A stretch of DNA of 64,000 nucleotides from Voacanga thouarsii (lineage: Eukaryota > Streptophyta > Magnoliopsida > Gentianales > Apocynaceae), in assembly GCA_026120185.1 (NCBI GenBank), contig JANUWF010002144.1, positions 434,001 to 498,000 on the forward strand, written 5' to 3'. Below, piece by piece: positions 11,263-24,260 of this stretch; position 1 is the stretch's first letter; every line of letters begins with the position of its first letter. The position numbers and the translations under genes were made by a program. The notes beneath the pieces were generated by a model. That model did no database searches. It had not been told where the DNA came from and saw only the letters and a program-made list of their open reading frames with translations.

Positions 11263-13080
11263 GATGCAAGTGACCTTGATGTAAAGATAGAGAGCATTAA
11301 CTACTTGTATATGCACATGATATGTAAATAATTAGGACTTTAATTAAACATATTTTTATTCCACTATTTTACTCAAACCAATAGCCACCACTACTGATTC
11401 GGGAAAGCCCGTTGGAAGCTTTCCTATAGGACTGGTATCCTAATTCCTCAAGAATAACCTTGGGTTTGCCCAACAAGCCACCCTTGAGTTCATTGGTAGG
11501 TATCCAATACCAATTACATCCTATGTAACTACCAGATCATTGGGTGATTAACAGCTTTTAATCTTAAAGCCTTTTGGGCTACCCCAACTTTTCCTCTAAA
11601 TTTCTTTATGCTTGAGTTTGCCCAACCGAGATAAAGAATTTAGTTAAACCCGACCCATTAATCAGGAATTTAATTCCAAAGGAATTTAATTCCATAGCTT
11701 GAACATGCCCAATGTCAAGTATGCTTGGGTTTGCCCAACAACCTGGTCTCGAAAAAGGACTCTCGTTCTTACTATATTAACGGAAGGAATTAGGTTTAAT
11801 ATTAATTGAAGGATTTGTTCCTTTTAGTGATTTCGTTGAATGACATGCATAAAAATCAATAAATCACATAATTGATAATCATGGTAATAAAGCGATTATG
11901 TGGTATGGTGATGGACTTTACCCTAAATTAATTTCTTTGAGCTATAAAAGAAATTAATATAGTTAACCCTATGTGTTCATGCATGATTTAAGTAGAAGGT
12001 CTTACCTCCTTGCCTTATTTTGGTTGCCATCTCTAGAATAAAATAATTCTACTCCTATCTAATCTATGTAAACTAATTACATAATTTCTTAAAGAGAGAA
12101 AACCTCGAGTTACATTCGAGGGGAGTTAGATGAGAAGAGAATTACACAAGAATTCTAGAGAAGGCAGGAATGCAGGCCTTATTTCATAAAAACCAAAATT
12201 GTAAAATGTTTGAACAGATATAATTGGTTTTAGTCCATAACCATCCACCATGCCATTGACTATGCTTAAACAAAATAAACATATACTTTTATTATTCCAA
12301 AATCACTATTTTGGAAAAATAAAACAAATTCTAAAATCACCATTTTAGAGAATACATTAATTTTAGATTTTCAAAATCATTATTTTGAAGAACAAAATTG
12401 ATTGTCTCAAAACTAATTTTGAGAAATGCTTTCAGGTCCCGTCTCTCATCAAATGAGGTTTTTCCCTTTCAAAATTCTATGCCGGAATTTTTTTTTTTTT
12501 TTTTTACATAGTTGGAAGTTGTAAACAGAGCAGAACCGGTGCCGGTTCGGAAGCCAGAGCTGGCACCGGCTCTGTTCTGGTTTCCAAAAAATTTTCCTTC
12601 CAAAAACGATTTTTGGACATCGCGAACAGAATGGAACCGGCGCCGGCTTGGAGGCCGGAGCCGGCGCCGCCTGTGTTCTGCAACAATGGTGGCAATTTTC
12701 AAAAAATTCCAGAAATAATTTCTGGTGCTTTCTTCTTCTGCAAATTTTCAGTGAGAACAATTCTCATCTATATTTTCTATTTTAAAGCTATAAACAACAA
12801 CCAATTTGTTAGTTTAAACAAAATCAAAACGGAAAATTAAGATGAAACAGAGGGCAACATCCATGTTGCAAGAAAATGTTTTTTCTGCAGAAATTTTTCA
12901 GCACCAAAGAAAGCATCTTTTCGAAATACTCTATGACTATAACACAATCATATTGTGCTACGGACCCAACTTATAAAGATCGAAACGATTTCGACTCGAG
13001 TGAAAATGATTTTCACAGCAAACAAAGACAAACACGAAAACAGTTTTTCATGCCAAAACAATATCCGTAGACCACACATA
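11263..13080 (-). other. Element P untranslated leader
   Basis: The region between PBS and gag has no coding motifs. It holds a poly(T) tract at about 12489-12506 and a GC-rich block with inverted repeats at 12533-12672 that stands out from the AT-rich surroundings. Overlapping short frames in the GC block on both strands are by-products of its composition. Confidence 0.75.
12638..12669. other. Perfect GC hairpin with GGCGCC core in the P leader
   Basis: Arms CGGCGCCGGCT (12638-12648) and AGCCGGCGCCG (12659-12669) are exact reverse complements with a 10-nt spacer. A weaker related inverted repeat lies at about 12538-12572 (CCGGTGCC and GGCACCGG). A role in RNA dimerisation or packaging is only inference. 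Confidence 0.8.
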
Positions 13081-13097
13081 GCATGGCTCTGATACCA
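13081..13097 (-). other. Primer binding site of element P (initiator Met tRNA)
   Basis: On the minus strand, TGGTATCAGAGCCATGC follows the 5' LTR after one base. TGGTATCAGAGC is the standard copia PBS complementary to the 3' end of initiator tRNA-Met. Confidence 0.93.
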
Positions 13098-13098
13098 C

Positions 13099-14819
13099 TG
13101 TTGGGTATCTTAGGCTCGTATTCTATACAGCGCAGCGGAAAATAAAACAAGATACCATCCCAAGACCCATCTATGTGAGAAAAACAAGATATAAAGAGAG
13201 TAAAGGTAACAATTTTTTACCTTTGAGTGATCGTGCGAAGAACAAAATTTTCATCTTTAAGTTGAGGTGCGATCCAGCAATCCTTATGATCAACCTCTAC
13301 GTGAGTTGAACGTCAAACCGTTATAATCACAGTGTGTAATTTTCTCTAACAGTAATCCACACAGAGGTATACTTAAGCATCAAAATTTCTGTACTAGCAA
13401 AAATTAATGGCGGCTAGGGTTTTTCTTTCAAGAAGAAAAATGAGAAAGAGAGAACAAATGAGAGAGAATCGTGTGTTGTTCAGCTATTTTTGGCTGGATT
13501 TCGTGTGACTCAACATCAGCTAGTGTTTTCGGTTATATCATACATATATACCTAAAACCCTGCTAAAGCTGAGAATTCTAATCTTATTAGAATTCCCTAA
13601 TTATAATTGGAAACATCAAGTTCTCACAATTACAACTTAGACCACAAATTATAACTAATTATAATTTGTCCACAACAACTTTTCTTTCTCTCAATTAACC
13701 CCACAATGTTATCAAATAACACATTGAGTATATAATCCTCTATTGTATGTGACCTATTAGGTTTCCCAGTCAATCGGTGAGAATATGAATTAATCCAAAC
13801 GTCTTTGAGATTAATAATCCATAATTAATTAGAATTAATCATATTAATTCTAATTAGGATTGGTTTATTAATTCATCAATTAATAAACCCATATTCCCAG
13901 ATCATGAGCGGTATCTAGCAACACATCATGACCATCCAAGAGTCCAGGAAGTCAAGTGGCTTGACATGAACCCTTTAATAACAAATTTCAGTGCAATTAA
14001 CTCATTTCACCATACAATATCTCATTCGATTTGGAGTACGGAATTAGTGCCAACTCCCTCCAGAATTAATTCTGGCCCGAATACAATAGTGCTTGTACCA
14101 GGAACCCACTACTCTAGAAGTGTATCAATTGGAACTGTTTTCAATACATAATTGCCTTGGCCAAGGACTTTCGAGTAGTAATTCCTACAAGTGGCCGTGA
14201 GATATTCACCCCTACTATTAGGAGTGGTGAATCCTTTATTGACCTTCTCAGCTACTTTCGTTTACCTTATCATGTACCCAATATCCATCCCATAGGTGGC
14301 CCTTGATCGAGCTCTGGAGATTGGAATCAAAGTACAAGGCCTAGCAAACAAAGTACCTTGGAGATCTCAAGTCTAAGGATACTTGCACGTTTGCTATATT
14401 GAGATTATATCACTGGCACTAAATAGTTATCCATGTGATTATCTCAAAACTAGGTCATCCAATGAACTTGTTCCATTAACAAGCATCCATGTGTTAACTT
14501 TGAGTATCTCAATACTCACGGTTATAAGAACCACCGCTTGATCAAATCAGGGCTAGTCTTAACGCATTAATGATGTCATATCTCATTAATACTATGACTA
14601 TGGACTATTTAAGTCCTAACACCATCCAGTGTAGTAGAAATCTCATATCTTGATCTCTATCATGATTTTCTTAACACAGTGTTGCATTAGGGACTTTATC
14701 GAACAGTTATATTACTTGAAGTAAACAAAAGAAACTGTAAGATAAATAATGCCTTTTATTAAAATAAAATGTGTCAAATACAATGTACAAGTGATTGTCT
14801 CTAGGGCACAACACTAACA
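13099..14819 (-). repeat. Element P 5' LTR
   Basis: Length 1721 bp, begins TGTTGGGTATC and ends CACTAACA on the plus strand. It pairs with 5588-7320. Followed by the right TSD copy CTTCC at 14820-14824. Confidence 0.93.
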
Positions 14820-14824
14820 CTTCC

Positions 14825-16578
14825 AACTCCGGTTCCTACAAAAAGGTACGATAAAAGACACGTGTGTGTGAAAAATCACTTAGTGAGTCCCGTGTGTGGT
14901 AATGTTTTATTAAAGAAGCAGAGTACACAAAAACTTTTATGAAATAACATATCATTTGTTCATTAGAAATGAATCCAAAACTCTTTAATGAAGAGTGTAT
15001 TCAGAACTCAATAATTTTTTTGGAAAACGGTGTTTCAACTTTTAAATCATTGCCCTATTTTTTTTCCAATCACAGGCACTTCTCCAATAGAAGGTCGGCC
15101 TGTATGCAAGTCCTACAATCCTTGCCTTCGGCTACACAGTCTCTTGTGCCAGGGACTGCGCCTTACAGTACGTCACCCATGTTATGCCGAAACAGTGAGC
15201 AGCGTACAAATGTACCTCACCTTGCATTTAGGAATCTTTTACTTGCCACCATAAGCTAGGGGTCCCAATCCTGACGTCAATCACCATCGAGGTGGCATGG
15301 GATTGAACACACCGAGTGTATCCTCCCGGTATCATGTGAACAATCCACAATCATAATCAATAGGCAATTGCCAGGCTTAAAATGGCTAGTCAGGATGACT
15401 CATCTCAATATCCTGTCGCCCTGTTTAGAGTAAGACAATCCCCAGAACTGATCAGGTTACTTGGGGTCATATATCTCTAACATGGGCTAGTACAAAGATT
15501 AAAGTCCTTGCTGAGTACTCAACGTCACCAACCCTGTCTGACTGATCAGGCCAGAGGGTTATCTGATCTCATAGAATTTTCATATCAAAACAGTTTTTGG
15601 GGCAAAACAACATTTTTCCAAAATCATGTTGAAACCAGATAAAGGGTTCTATTTACACATCAAAACGTGTTTCCAAGAGTAACCGGGTCATTTTCCCCGT
15701 ACTCAATCACAAAAGTCATTTCCAAGGGATTTAAGTCATTATACGGATACCCGATTCCAAAAGACTTTTCGAGGTATTTGGGTCATTTTACCCTTACCCG
15801 ATTTGAAAAATATTCACAAGAGTTCCAATAAGGATATTTTGGTCATTTACTGAATACTCGAGTTCCAAAGATTTTCATAAAATGTTCCAATAAGGACATT
15901 AGGAACATTTTCCAAATACCCGATTTCAAAAAGAATGCGTTTAAAGGAATCTAAAATTCTAATTCCAAAAGATGATTAAATTCAATGTTTCCAAACATAT
16001 TTTCATAAATTGTCCCAAACAGTATATAATATAGAATTTCATGGAAAAACAAAGCACACTAACTTTAGAAAGAGTTTTAGAAATTCAAGGGACTTATCTC
16101 GTGCCCTAAGCATCATTTCCGTTCATGGCCGTTTAACCTTCATTTCTACCGTTTTCGATGTTCCGTTGACCGTTTATCGCTAAACCTACATCAAACATCA
16201 CTTTCGGGTCAATTCGTGTTTGGCCGAAAAATAGCCGACATGCCCGACGGTTAGCCGACGTTCAACCGTCGTTTAGCTGATGGGGCCGAAGGTTAGTCGA
16301 CGAGGCCGATGGTTAGCCATCAGTCAAGAAAAACATTTAACTTTCGTTCGCGTCATTTTTTCGTCGTTTGATCAATTCTTTTATTTTCCTTTTTCCACAT
16401 CCTTCCTCCTTTCACAACCAAGGGATTCACTTCATGTTTCCCCAATTAATTTATCCAAAATCACATAAGTAGTCATCCTTAAGTCCATTCATTTTTGGAC
16501 TACTTTCTGGAATTTCACTGGTTTGACACACCATTTTGTTTTATACATAACTTTCAATTTACAGCTCCAATTTGGCTC
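14825..16578 (-). repeat. Element B 3' LTR, segment 2
   Basis: Continues LTR B after element P and aligns with 27303-27657 and, after a gap, with 39491 to 39807. The stretch 15178 to about 16225 has no counterpart in the other LTR, where it was deleted. The end shows repeated GCCGAnGGTTAGCCG-like units (about 16230-16325). It stops at GGCTC, the D1 target site. Confidence 0.88.
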
Positions 16579-16830
16579 TGTGAAACCCCAGTCAAAACCA
16601 ACCTTAGAGTAAGGGGGTTAGGATGCATATCATGCTTTATTTCATGATTAAATATATTTTCATATGATTTTATGTGCTTTGGATTTGAGTTTTATTGTTT
16701 TGAAGTCTTGTTGGTGAGTATTGTGTGAGAGGGGCAAAATGGTAATTTTTGCCCGAGGTGAAAATAGGGAGATAGCTTGTGGAAGGAATAGGAATTAATT
16801 TTCTAGTAAAAATAGCAACAAGAGTTGTTG

Positions 16831-16885
16831 TGGTTTAGTGGTTAAAGCCTTGAAATTAATTCTTGAGGTCTTGGGTTCGAATTCC
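16831..16885 (+). promoter_or_regulatory. tRNA-like A box and B box inside solo LTR D1
   Basis: TGGTTTAGTGG (16831-16841) fits the Pol III A-box consensus and GGTTCGAATTCC (16874-16885) fits the B box with about one mismatch. Their spacing is typical of tRNA-derived sequences. The same arrangement is in D2 at 33650-33704. No full cloverleaf can be folded, so it is not a tRNA gene; a fossil SINE head or a promoter of the LTR are both possible. Confidence 0.5.
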
Positions 16886-19698
16886 ATTATAGAAGCTTTA
16901 GTTTGATTAAAAATTTTATTTTGGCTTATGAAGGATTAGTTTCGGCCTTAAGGGCCTAGAGCAAGTTGGAGATAATGACCTAGGAGAGACATGTTAAGAG
17001 AATTCTCATTTCACTCCTTTGCTCTACTCGAAATTCTTAAAGGGAATTCATTCTCCCTTGATCTTTAGTTTTTCTTAATTTTCAACTCCTGAGTTTGATC
17101 AAGGTGTTCTATCCTTTTTCTTTCCAGAAAATTCAGTAAAGTACTGAGGTCTTTTAGGATCAAAATGTCCTAGTAAAAGGCTTCTCATGGTCTGGAAAAT
17201 GTGGATGAAATGTGGGAAATTCTAAGAGGAAAATCCCTCTAGTAAGCTTGCTGAAATTTCACTCTATAGCTAGTTCACATTCCTTCTTGGAATGAGCTGA
17301 AATTTTCCAGCTTGTGTACCTTCAAAATGTCGAACTTCTTAGCTAACATTCCCTTCCAAATGCTGCCAGAAAAATGGCCTTAAGATCTGCTTGAAACATA
17401 AATTATTTCTGCCATTTTCAGACTTCACAAAGACTGAGCAAACCAGTGAAAAATTCTGGGCAAATCGCTACCTTGGAGGCTTAAAACCAAGCTGTTTTCT
17501 TCCAAACTTTGTGCAGCACCTTAGCCATATTTTTCCTCCATGAAGAAGGCTAGAAACCAGCCTTGAATACCTCTGAAACCCCCCTTCCAGCTCGCTGCAA
17601 ATTGGCTGGAAGTGGCAGCCGAAAATCTGCCAAGAAATTCCTGTGCAGCGAAATTTTTGTGCAGGAAAATTTTCCAACTTGTTTCCTATTTCTCCTCCAG
17701 CCAAAAACACCAACCTACTTCTATCAAAACCTCCCTTAAACCTCCATTAGCAGAGTTCCATTGTTTCCCTCAAGCTTCTAGACTAAAGGCAGCAATGGCT
17801 GTCCGAAAATCTCTCCAACAAATCCCTACAATTTAGCTTGATTGGTTTCCAAAATTTCAGCCATCTTGTTTAGCAACTTTCCATAAAATCTTACACCATT
17901 GACCAGACATCTTCTTCACCATTGTGCACCTTAGTTTCGGCCATCATAAGCCTCATTGAACCAACTTTAATTCCTCAGAAAAGCTGCACATTCAGTCAGC
18001 CATAGGAGACTTCAAAGCTGTCCAAATAATCAAGATATTCTTAGAATATTTAGTTTCCAAATTCTCTTCCTCAAAATATTCTTCAATGATTGTAACAACT
18101 AACCTTTCATTTCCCTTCCAAATTAGAGAAACAACTCTCTAAACCCTACAGAATTTTGGCAGCCCTAATTCCACAGAAATTCGGCAGCTGCTCCCAACCT
18201 CTCTCTCTTGATTTTCTTTAGCCACCAAGAACACACACACTACACCAAGAACACCTACTACCTTCTTTCACCTAATACACCTTCAAACCACTTCAAACCC
18301 TCACAAAAATCTCTAGATTTGATCTACTCTTTGCTGTGAATCCATGAACACCATTATTAACATCAAACTCCACAAATCATCTCGCTACTTTGGATCAAAA
18401 CCAGAAATTTTTGTGAGGGTCAAGAACATCTTCAAGGTAAATTTACTCTATCAATTTCATCTTCTTCAAACTTGATCTCCAATGAGAACTTATGTGAATG
18501 AACATACTAATGATCTCTTCTTCTTCTTCTCTCTCTCTCTCATGGCCCGAAATTCCCTCTTTGGCCGAATGGTCTCTTTTTCCATGACCATGCTTTCGCC
18601 ACCTCTCTTGGACAAGATTAGCCATCTAGGAGTTGAGATCTACTCTAAACTCTTTCAAAGCATTCATCAACCAAGTAAGTACCTTCAATCCTTCTTTTAA
18701 ACTCTAGAATCATGTCTCTAGGATGATGTTGTTAAAAGGTAGATGGTGGTAGGATTTGAGTATATATTTATTGTTGGGATTGAAGCATGAGCAATTGTAT
18801 GATTGTGAAGAAGATGGGGTTTATTCATGGAAGGATTATATTGGTTGGTTGTATGTGGAATTGAGTTTGATGCATGTCATAGGTAGTATGTGTGATGAAG
18901 TATGCTAGAAATTATGCCGCCGTTGGTGAATAGGATTTTTATTCATATGGGATTGTTTAAGCCATGATCATGTTTATGCTAGTAAAGGTTAAATCATGTC
19001 TTAATAAATTTAGATATATTACTATATGCAAGATTTGGATGATTTAATGAATTGAAGGATTGTGTATGTTCTTGATTGAGAATGGCCATAGAAATTTGAT
19101 CATGATCTAGTTGTCCCTAAAACTAATTTTCACTTTATGCATAAAATACTCAATAAAATAATATTGCTAGTATTTTCGAAAAACCCTAGGAAGGGTAGAT
19201 GTGAAATTATTATATATATAAAGGATATTTTAGTCAAATAAATAATAATTTTGCTAGAAAATAAAATAAATAAATATTATTTAAAATAAATAGATCAATT
19301 AAAGCTTTATGAGAATGATTCATAATTAGTAAAATATTTACTAAATCAAAACCCTTAAGGATTTACTTAATATTTTTCAAGAAAGGCTTATTAAATTTAA
19401 TCTCAACTAGTTTTAGCTGTCAATTATTTTCTAATAACTAAACTATCATTAAATCATTATTTTACCTAGTACCATCTATGACTCTTGATCAAATAAACTC
19501 TAAATCTTTCCCAACAAGGTTTAAACTTTCAACTTATTAGAATTTATTTCCCAAACCATTAATTATTTTAAATAACAAATTAAACTTAGCTTATAAACCT
19601 ATTTAGTTATTATTTTATCTTAAAGCTTAGGACACTAGGATCATGGTAGTAGTGAATTGAATTGATTTAAAATTGAGGGAGTGGTTTGTGACTTGAAA

Positions 19699-19880
19699 TT
19701 GATTAAGATTTGTATTTACCCATGTGGGGTTAGGTCAGCTGTTCGAGACCTTGTTGTTGTGAGCAAGAATCAGGTAAGCTCCTGCATAAAACCTATCGAT
19801 GTGAAATGTTTTCCTTATGGCAAGCTAAATATGGAGTGTATGGACACTCGTTTATTTGAAGGCAATTGAGGGTTGAATTT
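19699..19880 (+). other. 182-bp block identical between D1 and D2
   Basis: This block is identical to 36506-36687, while the sequence on both sides is visibly diverged (about 7 differences in the 50 bp upstream). It includes a consensus-like 5' splice site (CAGGTAAGC) at about 19770. A 62-codon frame (19681-19869) spans it in both copies but has no recognisable domain. Confidence 0.85.
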
Positions 19881-20864
19881 GTTCTTATTTCCAACACTTA
19901 AATTATTTAAAAGTTATTGAGTAGATTTTTCAAACTTAAAACTCTTTCTAAAACTGATTTCTCCCAAAACTTTGGAAACCCTCAAATTACTATTTTCATG
20001 AAGAGCAATGCTTTGTTCATTTTATCCCAAGTGGGAAACGTCGTTGAGTACTCAATAAGGGTGGACTACTAGGACTAGTCTTTGAAGGGTTAGGGTAAGT
20101 TTCTCAGCAGGTGGCCACCTCTGAGGGGTGAGTCCTTCGCGGATAAGATGTCAGTCCAGTGAGTCGTGTCGGTCCGAGCTAGCAGTTTGTTTTCAATCAA
20201 GTGACTGTGTTTTGCCAGAATGGACACCCGGTTGTTGTTTGGGTATAGAGAAGGGGGAGTATCTTGCCCAGTAGGCCGATCACCTACTTTTGTCAGTCTG
20301 CACAAAGTGTCGGTATTCTGACCGGTTATGGGGCCCAACGTGTGGTAACCCATATCCCTTTCTTTCGAGTGGTTGATTTTATTAATTAAGCAGGGCTGGA
20401 AAAGCAAAAACGCCACTCTTGCTTTTGACTAATGTTTATTGCTTGCCAATGTTTCTCTTGTAAAGGTTTCACACTTTGCATCCACGAACTGGTTTCACTA
20501 AACACCCAACGCACACACGGACTTACTGAGATTTCTGTCTCATCACTTTTTTATCATGATTTCAGGATAATCCTGTTGTGGAGTTGAGTGGCTAGTAATA
20601 TCTACTTTGGAAGAGAATGTGTCTTTTGATTTTATGTATTACTTTGGGGAGACAAGAGTGGATAATTTTATTTATGGTTTTTGTTTTGGAATTTCATGGA
20701 TTTACTCTTGGAGTATATTGGGTTGTAATAATTTTTTTTTTAGTTAAGTATTATTTTATTTCAGCAATTTTATTTGTGTGACCTAGTTATAAAGACCCAT
20801 TGTCCTTTAGACAGGGCGACATCCCCGGCCCTGGCGGGCCTAGGCTTCGGGGTGTTACAGGTTC

Positions 20865-22685
20865 CATGATAATGACTGTAAGAATTTTAAATTTAATTCA
20901 GTATAGGCCGTTTTTAGAGTTCTGGTTCCAGTATCCCGGTACTGGGCAAAAACAGCCTCAGTAGTTTTGACTTAGTTTCACTATTCTTTCTTTCCTTAAC
21001 ATTCTGTAATTTTCTAGTTTGACACCCTAACTTGTTTTGCCCATAACTTTTAATCCACAAATCCAAATGATGTCAAACCAATTGTAAAATATCCTTAAGA
21101 CATTCCTTTACAAGTTCCAATTCATGGAGTACCAATTATGTTGTCCATTTTGTTCAGTTTTGAACACAAAGGTCCAGTAGTAAAATCCCGTTACTGATTT
21201 GGCACCTTTTACTATTTTCACCATAACTTTTGATTCGTAAATCTGATTAACCTCAAACTTGTTCTAAAATGTCTCTATGATCCTTAGCTACAAATATATA
21301 TGCCTGCTTTGTTCAAATCCAGAAACATTACAGATTTACTGAACATAAAACCTCCTAGAATTTTCTTCACACAAGGACAGCTTTCACACAACTTCACCTA
21401 ACTAGTTTCCATACTTCACACATAACTTCTCACAATATATATACCAAAATGATCTCCATGCTTTATATAATAGCTTTACTTCAAGTAAGGTAGATCTTTA
21501 CCTTTTCTTTGCTGTGTTTGAAGGCTAAACAGTCTAAGCATCTTCTTGCTTTTCTCTCTCTCTTTCTCTCCTCTCTATTTCCGATTTCTCTCTCTCTTTC
21601 TTCTCTATTTCCTTTTCTTTTCTCTTCTCTATTTTCTCTCTTGTTTGTTCCAAAATTCTGGCTATCTAAAGCCATTTTAGTTGGCCTTCATGGCCTATAT
21701 ATAGAGGAATATGGTCTTCAAGTCAAAGGTGCATTAAATGGCCTTAACATTTGGAAGCCCTTGATTGGTTCATTTAGCTACTTAGGTGTTCTTTGGAATA
21801 TTCAAGAGTTCTATGGAATTCTTTAGAAAGTTTTTGCATGAATGTTCTTGTAACCAACACTTGGTGAGTTTTCATTGGTCCATATGGTGATGAAGTGTAG
21901 AAATTCCTAGAATTCTCAAGAATTAATAGATGTTTTCTAATCTTGCATGGCCATGCATAATCAACCATGATTAACTTACTCAAATCAAGATTAGCTTAAT
22001 TAAGCTTGGTCAAATGAGGTAAAAAAGGTGGTCCAACTTGGTCAAGATTGTCATGCTTGTGGGCCATCCTTATTTATTTCTTGTGGGCCCTCTAAATTAT
22101 CTCAACTTATCATAACCAATCAAATAGAAGTGCTTGACCTCATTAACCAATCACTAAACGAAACTTATTTTCATCCACCAATCATAAGAAGCCACATGTT
22201 CCATTTCCAATTGCAATTTCTATTTTCTTCAAAAATGACCAAAATTGGGTCCGTAATGGAAAAACATTTTATTTCACTATCCAACTCCAAAAATTCCATT
22301 GAATCCATTGATAATACTTAAATTCTTCAATTCCCTCTCTACTTGGTCAAATTAGCGATTGAAGTCACGAACGCAGCCAAAATGACGAAAATGTCCCTGA
22401 TACCCTGGGTGGCATAATTTGCACCAAAACGTGCGTCTCATTGCACTGATCAATTTCTCTTTCTAAAGTACCCTAAAATTCTTATTTTATTAATCTTAAT
22501 AGCCTTTCAAAAATTTAGGATACGAGTAGAACAAATCTAATAACTACATCCAGGTCCCGACAAAACTTTATTTTACTAAAGTATTCAGCTCATTATATCG
22601 ATCAACTTTTGCTTTGGCCGTTGATATAAATTCTCATCTTACTACAGGTAGTAGCAAATCAGAAGTAAAAAGGTGGGTTGTTACA
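20865..22685 (-). repeat. Element B 3' LTR, segment 3
   Basis: Aligns with 39808-41652 of the other LTR, with mostly single-base changes and small indels. It includes a TC-rich tract (21541-21640) and ends GGTGGGTTGTTACA at 22685, next to the PPT. Confidence 0.92.
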
Positions 22686-22701
22686 TCCTCCCCTCCTTAC
22701 A
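22686..22701 (-). other. Polypurine tract of element B
   Basis: On the minus strand this reads TTGTAAGGAGGGGAGGA directly before TGTAACA of the 3' LTR, the usual placement for plus-strand priming in gypsy elements. Confidence 0.85.
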
Positions 22702-24260
22702 AAAATTTTGTCCTCGAAATTTGGCTTATACTTGGAATAAATCTAGGTACTTTTTCAATACCCTCGTTTTTGTTTTTCCCAAGCTGCATCTTACACGGCA
22801 TGATGATTCTACGATACTTGTACAAGTGAAATTTTCTCATTCTGCGATTTCTTTTCAGCATACTTCACGATCATCATAGGCTCTTCCTTTCTTCAAGCTT
22901 AGAGTCAACTCAATGGGTTCTTTATTCAAAATGTGGGCAAGATTAGCCACATACTTTCGAAGTTAGGTACATAAAACATATCGTGAATATCCTGATGTTC
23001 TATTTGTAACTTCAACTAATAAGCTACCTTCCCAATCCTCTCAACAATCAGGAAATGATCCAGAGTATCTAAATGCCGATTTCTTTTCTTGCTCTTAGGT
23101 CCCCTATTGTCGTTATGGAGCCAACTTTAAGAATACATGATTTCATTCTACAAATTCCGAATCTCTCTTACGTCGATTCGTATGACCTTTTTTGTCTACT
23201 CTGAACCGCCTCCAATTTAATATTAATTATCTTCACAGCATGTTGGACTTTTTCAAGTCTCAAAGCATCATGTTCACCCGTTCTTTTTTTTTTTTTTTTT
23301 TTTTGGACTTCATTTCCTTCTATAAAGAGCTTCAAATGGGACTATTCCAATGGTTATTTGATAACTATTATTGTATATGAATTTTGCATACGCTAAATTA
23401 TCAATCTACTTGACTCTAAAATTCATAATGCATGCTTAGAACATGTCTTCCAAAATTTCCATTCACTCGTTATGTCTGTCCATACGCGTATAGGTGCGCT
23501 GCTATGCTGAACTTTATTGTGGTCCCATACCTCTACTGCAGCTTAATCCAAACCTTTGAGGTAAATATAGGATCTCGATCTAACACAGTACTAGAGGGTA
23601 GTCATGCAGTCTGATTACTTCCTCCATATAGATTTCAGTTAACTGCTATAAGGAATTTCGTTAATTAATAGAAATGAAATTAGCAAACTTGGCTAGTCGA
23701 TCCATCATCACCCAATAGTATCTTGCTGCTCCACTTTCATAAGTAATCCTGTAATGAGGTCTATAGTAATTTCATTCCATTTCCACCATAGAGTAGATAA
23801 TGGTTGTAACCCTCCAGGCCATTGTTGATTGGCTTTTCTCCTTTCTTTCTTTCTTTTTTTTTTTTTTTTTGACAGATTAAACATTGTTTACAAAGTCCGA
23901 ATTGTCCTTTTCCTTACCAATCCACCAATAATGCTGTTTTAGGTTCTAATACATCTTTGTGGCTTCTTGATGGGTGGTATACTTACTCCAAGGTGCCTCC
24001 GCCAAACATCTTATCTCCTTGCATATTGTTTCAAAATACAATGCCGGCCCCAGTAGCAATTAATCCCATCATCGTCCTTTCAGAACTTATCTCCTTTGTA
24101 TTCACCTTCTTCTGCACCAACTTTTGCACTCTTCATCTTCATCTTGCTCTCTCTCTGACTGTTGTAGGAATGCAGGTTGAATGGAAGTATTACTCATCCT
24201 TATTTATCCATCTATTGCAAACACTTCTAATTTTGAAATTTGTAACGTCTAAAGAGCTGA
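22702..24260 (-). pseudogene. Element B integrase and C-terminal region (heavily decayed)
   Basis: Fragments in shifting frames follow the RNase H in gypsy order: an LYHPSRSHKD-like zinc-binding region, CKQCLICQ, then ITIDLITGLL from the catalytic core. The last 150 codons resemble a chromodomain plus tail (HLYKYRRIIMPCKMQLGK, then RFIPSISQISRTKF), which would make B a chromovirus, but decay makes this tentative. Two poly(T) runs (23284-23304 and 23851-23871) are later slippage or insertion products. Many stops are present. Confidence 0.65.

Larger units (their letters stand above)
5588..14819 (-). mobile_element. Full-length copia element P
   Basis: A complete 9.2-kb element: 3' LTR 5588-7320, PPT at 7321, coding region 7335-11262, leader, PBS at 13081-13097 and 5' LTR 13099-14819, with a perfect CTTCC TSD and a paralogous empty site elsewhere in the window. 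Integrase precedes RT, which defines Ty1/copia. The LTR pair differs at about 4% of sites in one 235-bp stretch I counted and more at the opposite end, mostly transitions, so it is not a recent insertion. Several stops and a frameshift make it non-coding now. Confidence 0.93.
16579..20859. mobile_element. Solo LTR D1 (4.28 kb)
   Basis: The segment starts TGTGAAACCCC, ends GGGGTGTTACA, and is flanked by GGCTC (16574-16578) and GGTTC (20860-20864), a 5-bp TSD with one transition. The paralogous LTR B at 39797-39815 preserves the empty site. It aligns over its full length with D2 (33399-37665). No PBS, PPT or gag-pol lies inside, so it is a solo LTR, unusually long, most likely from a gypsy family. 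It includes a tRNA-like segment near its left end, a TC-rich leader-like tract, and a 182-bp block identical to D2. Element strand is not fixed because no coding region remains. Confidence 0.85.

Noticed and set aside
12449..12760. Overlapping frames in several phases near the P hairpins
   Set aside because: All result from GC-rich inverted repeats in an untranslated leader.
6455..14151. Open frame MNHSITNFSAIN... in both P LTRs (6455-6667 and 13966-14151)
   Set aside because: It is conserved only because the LTRs are copies; the second copy is shorter, and no domain or codon constraint is visible.
16831..16885. Functional tRNA gene
   Set aside because: A and B boxes are present but no acceptor stem or anticodon arm folds.
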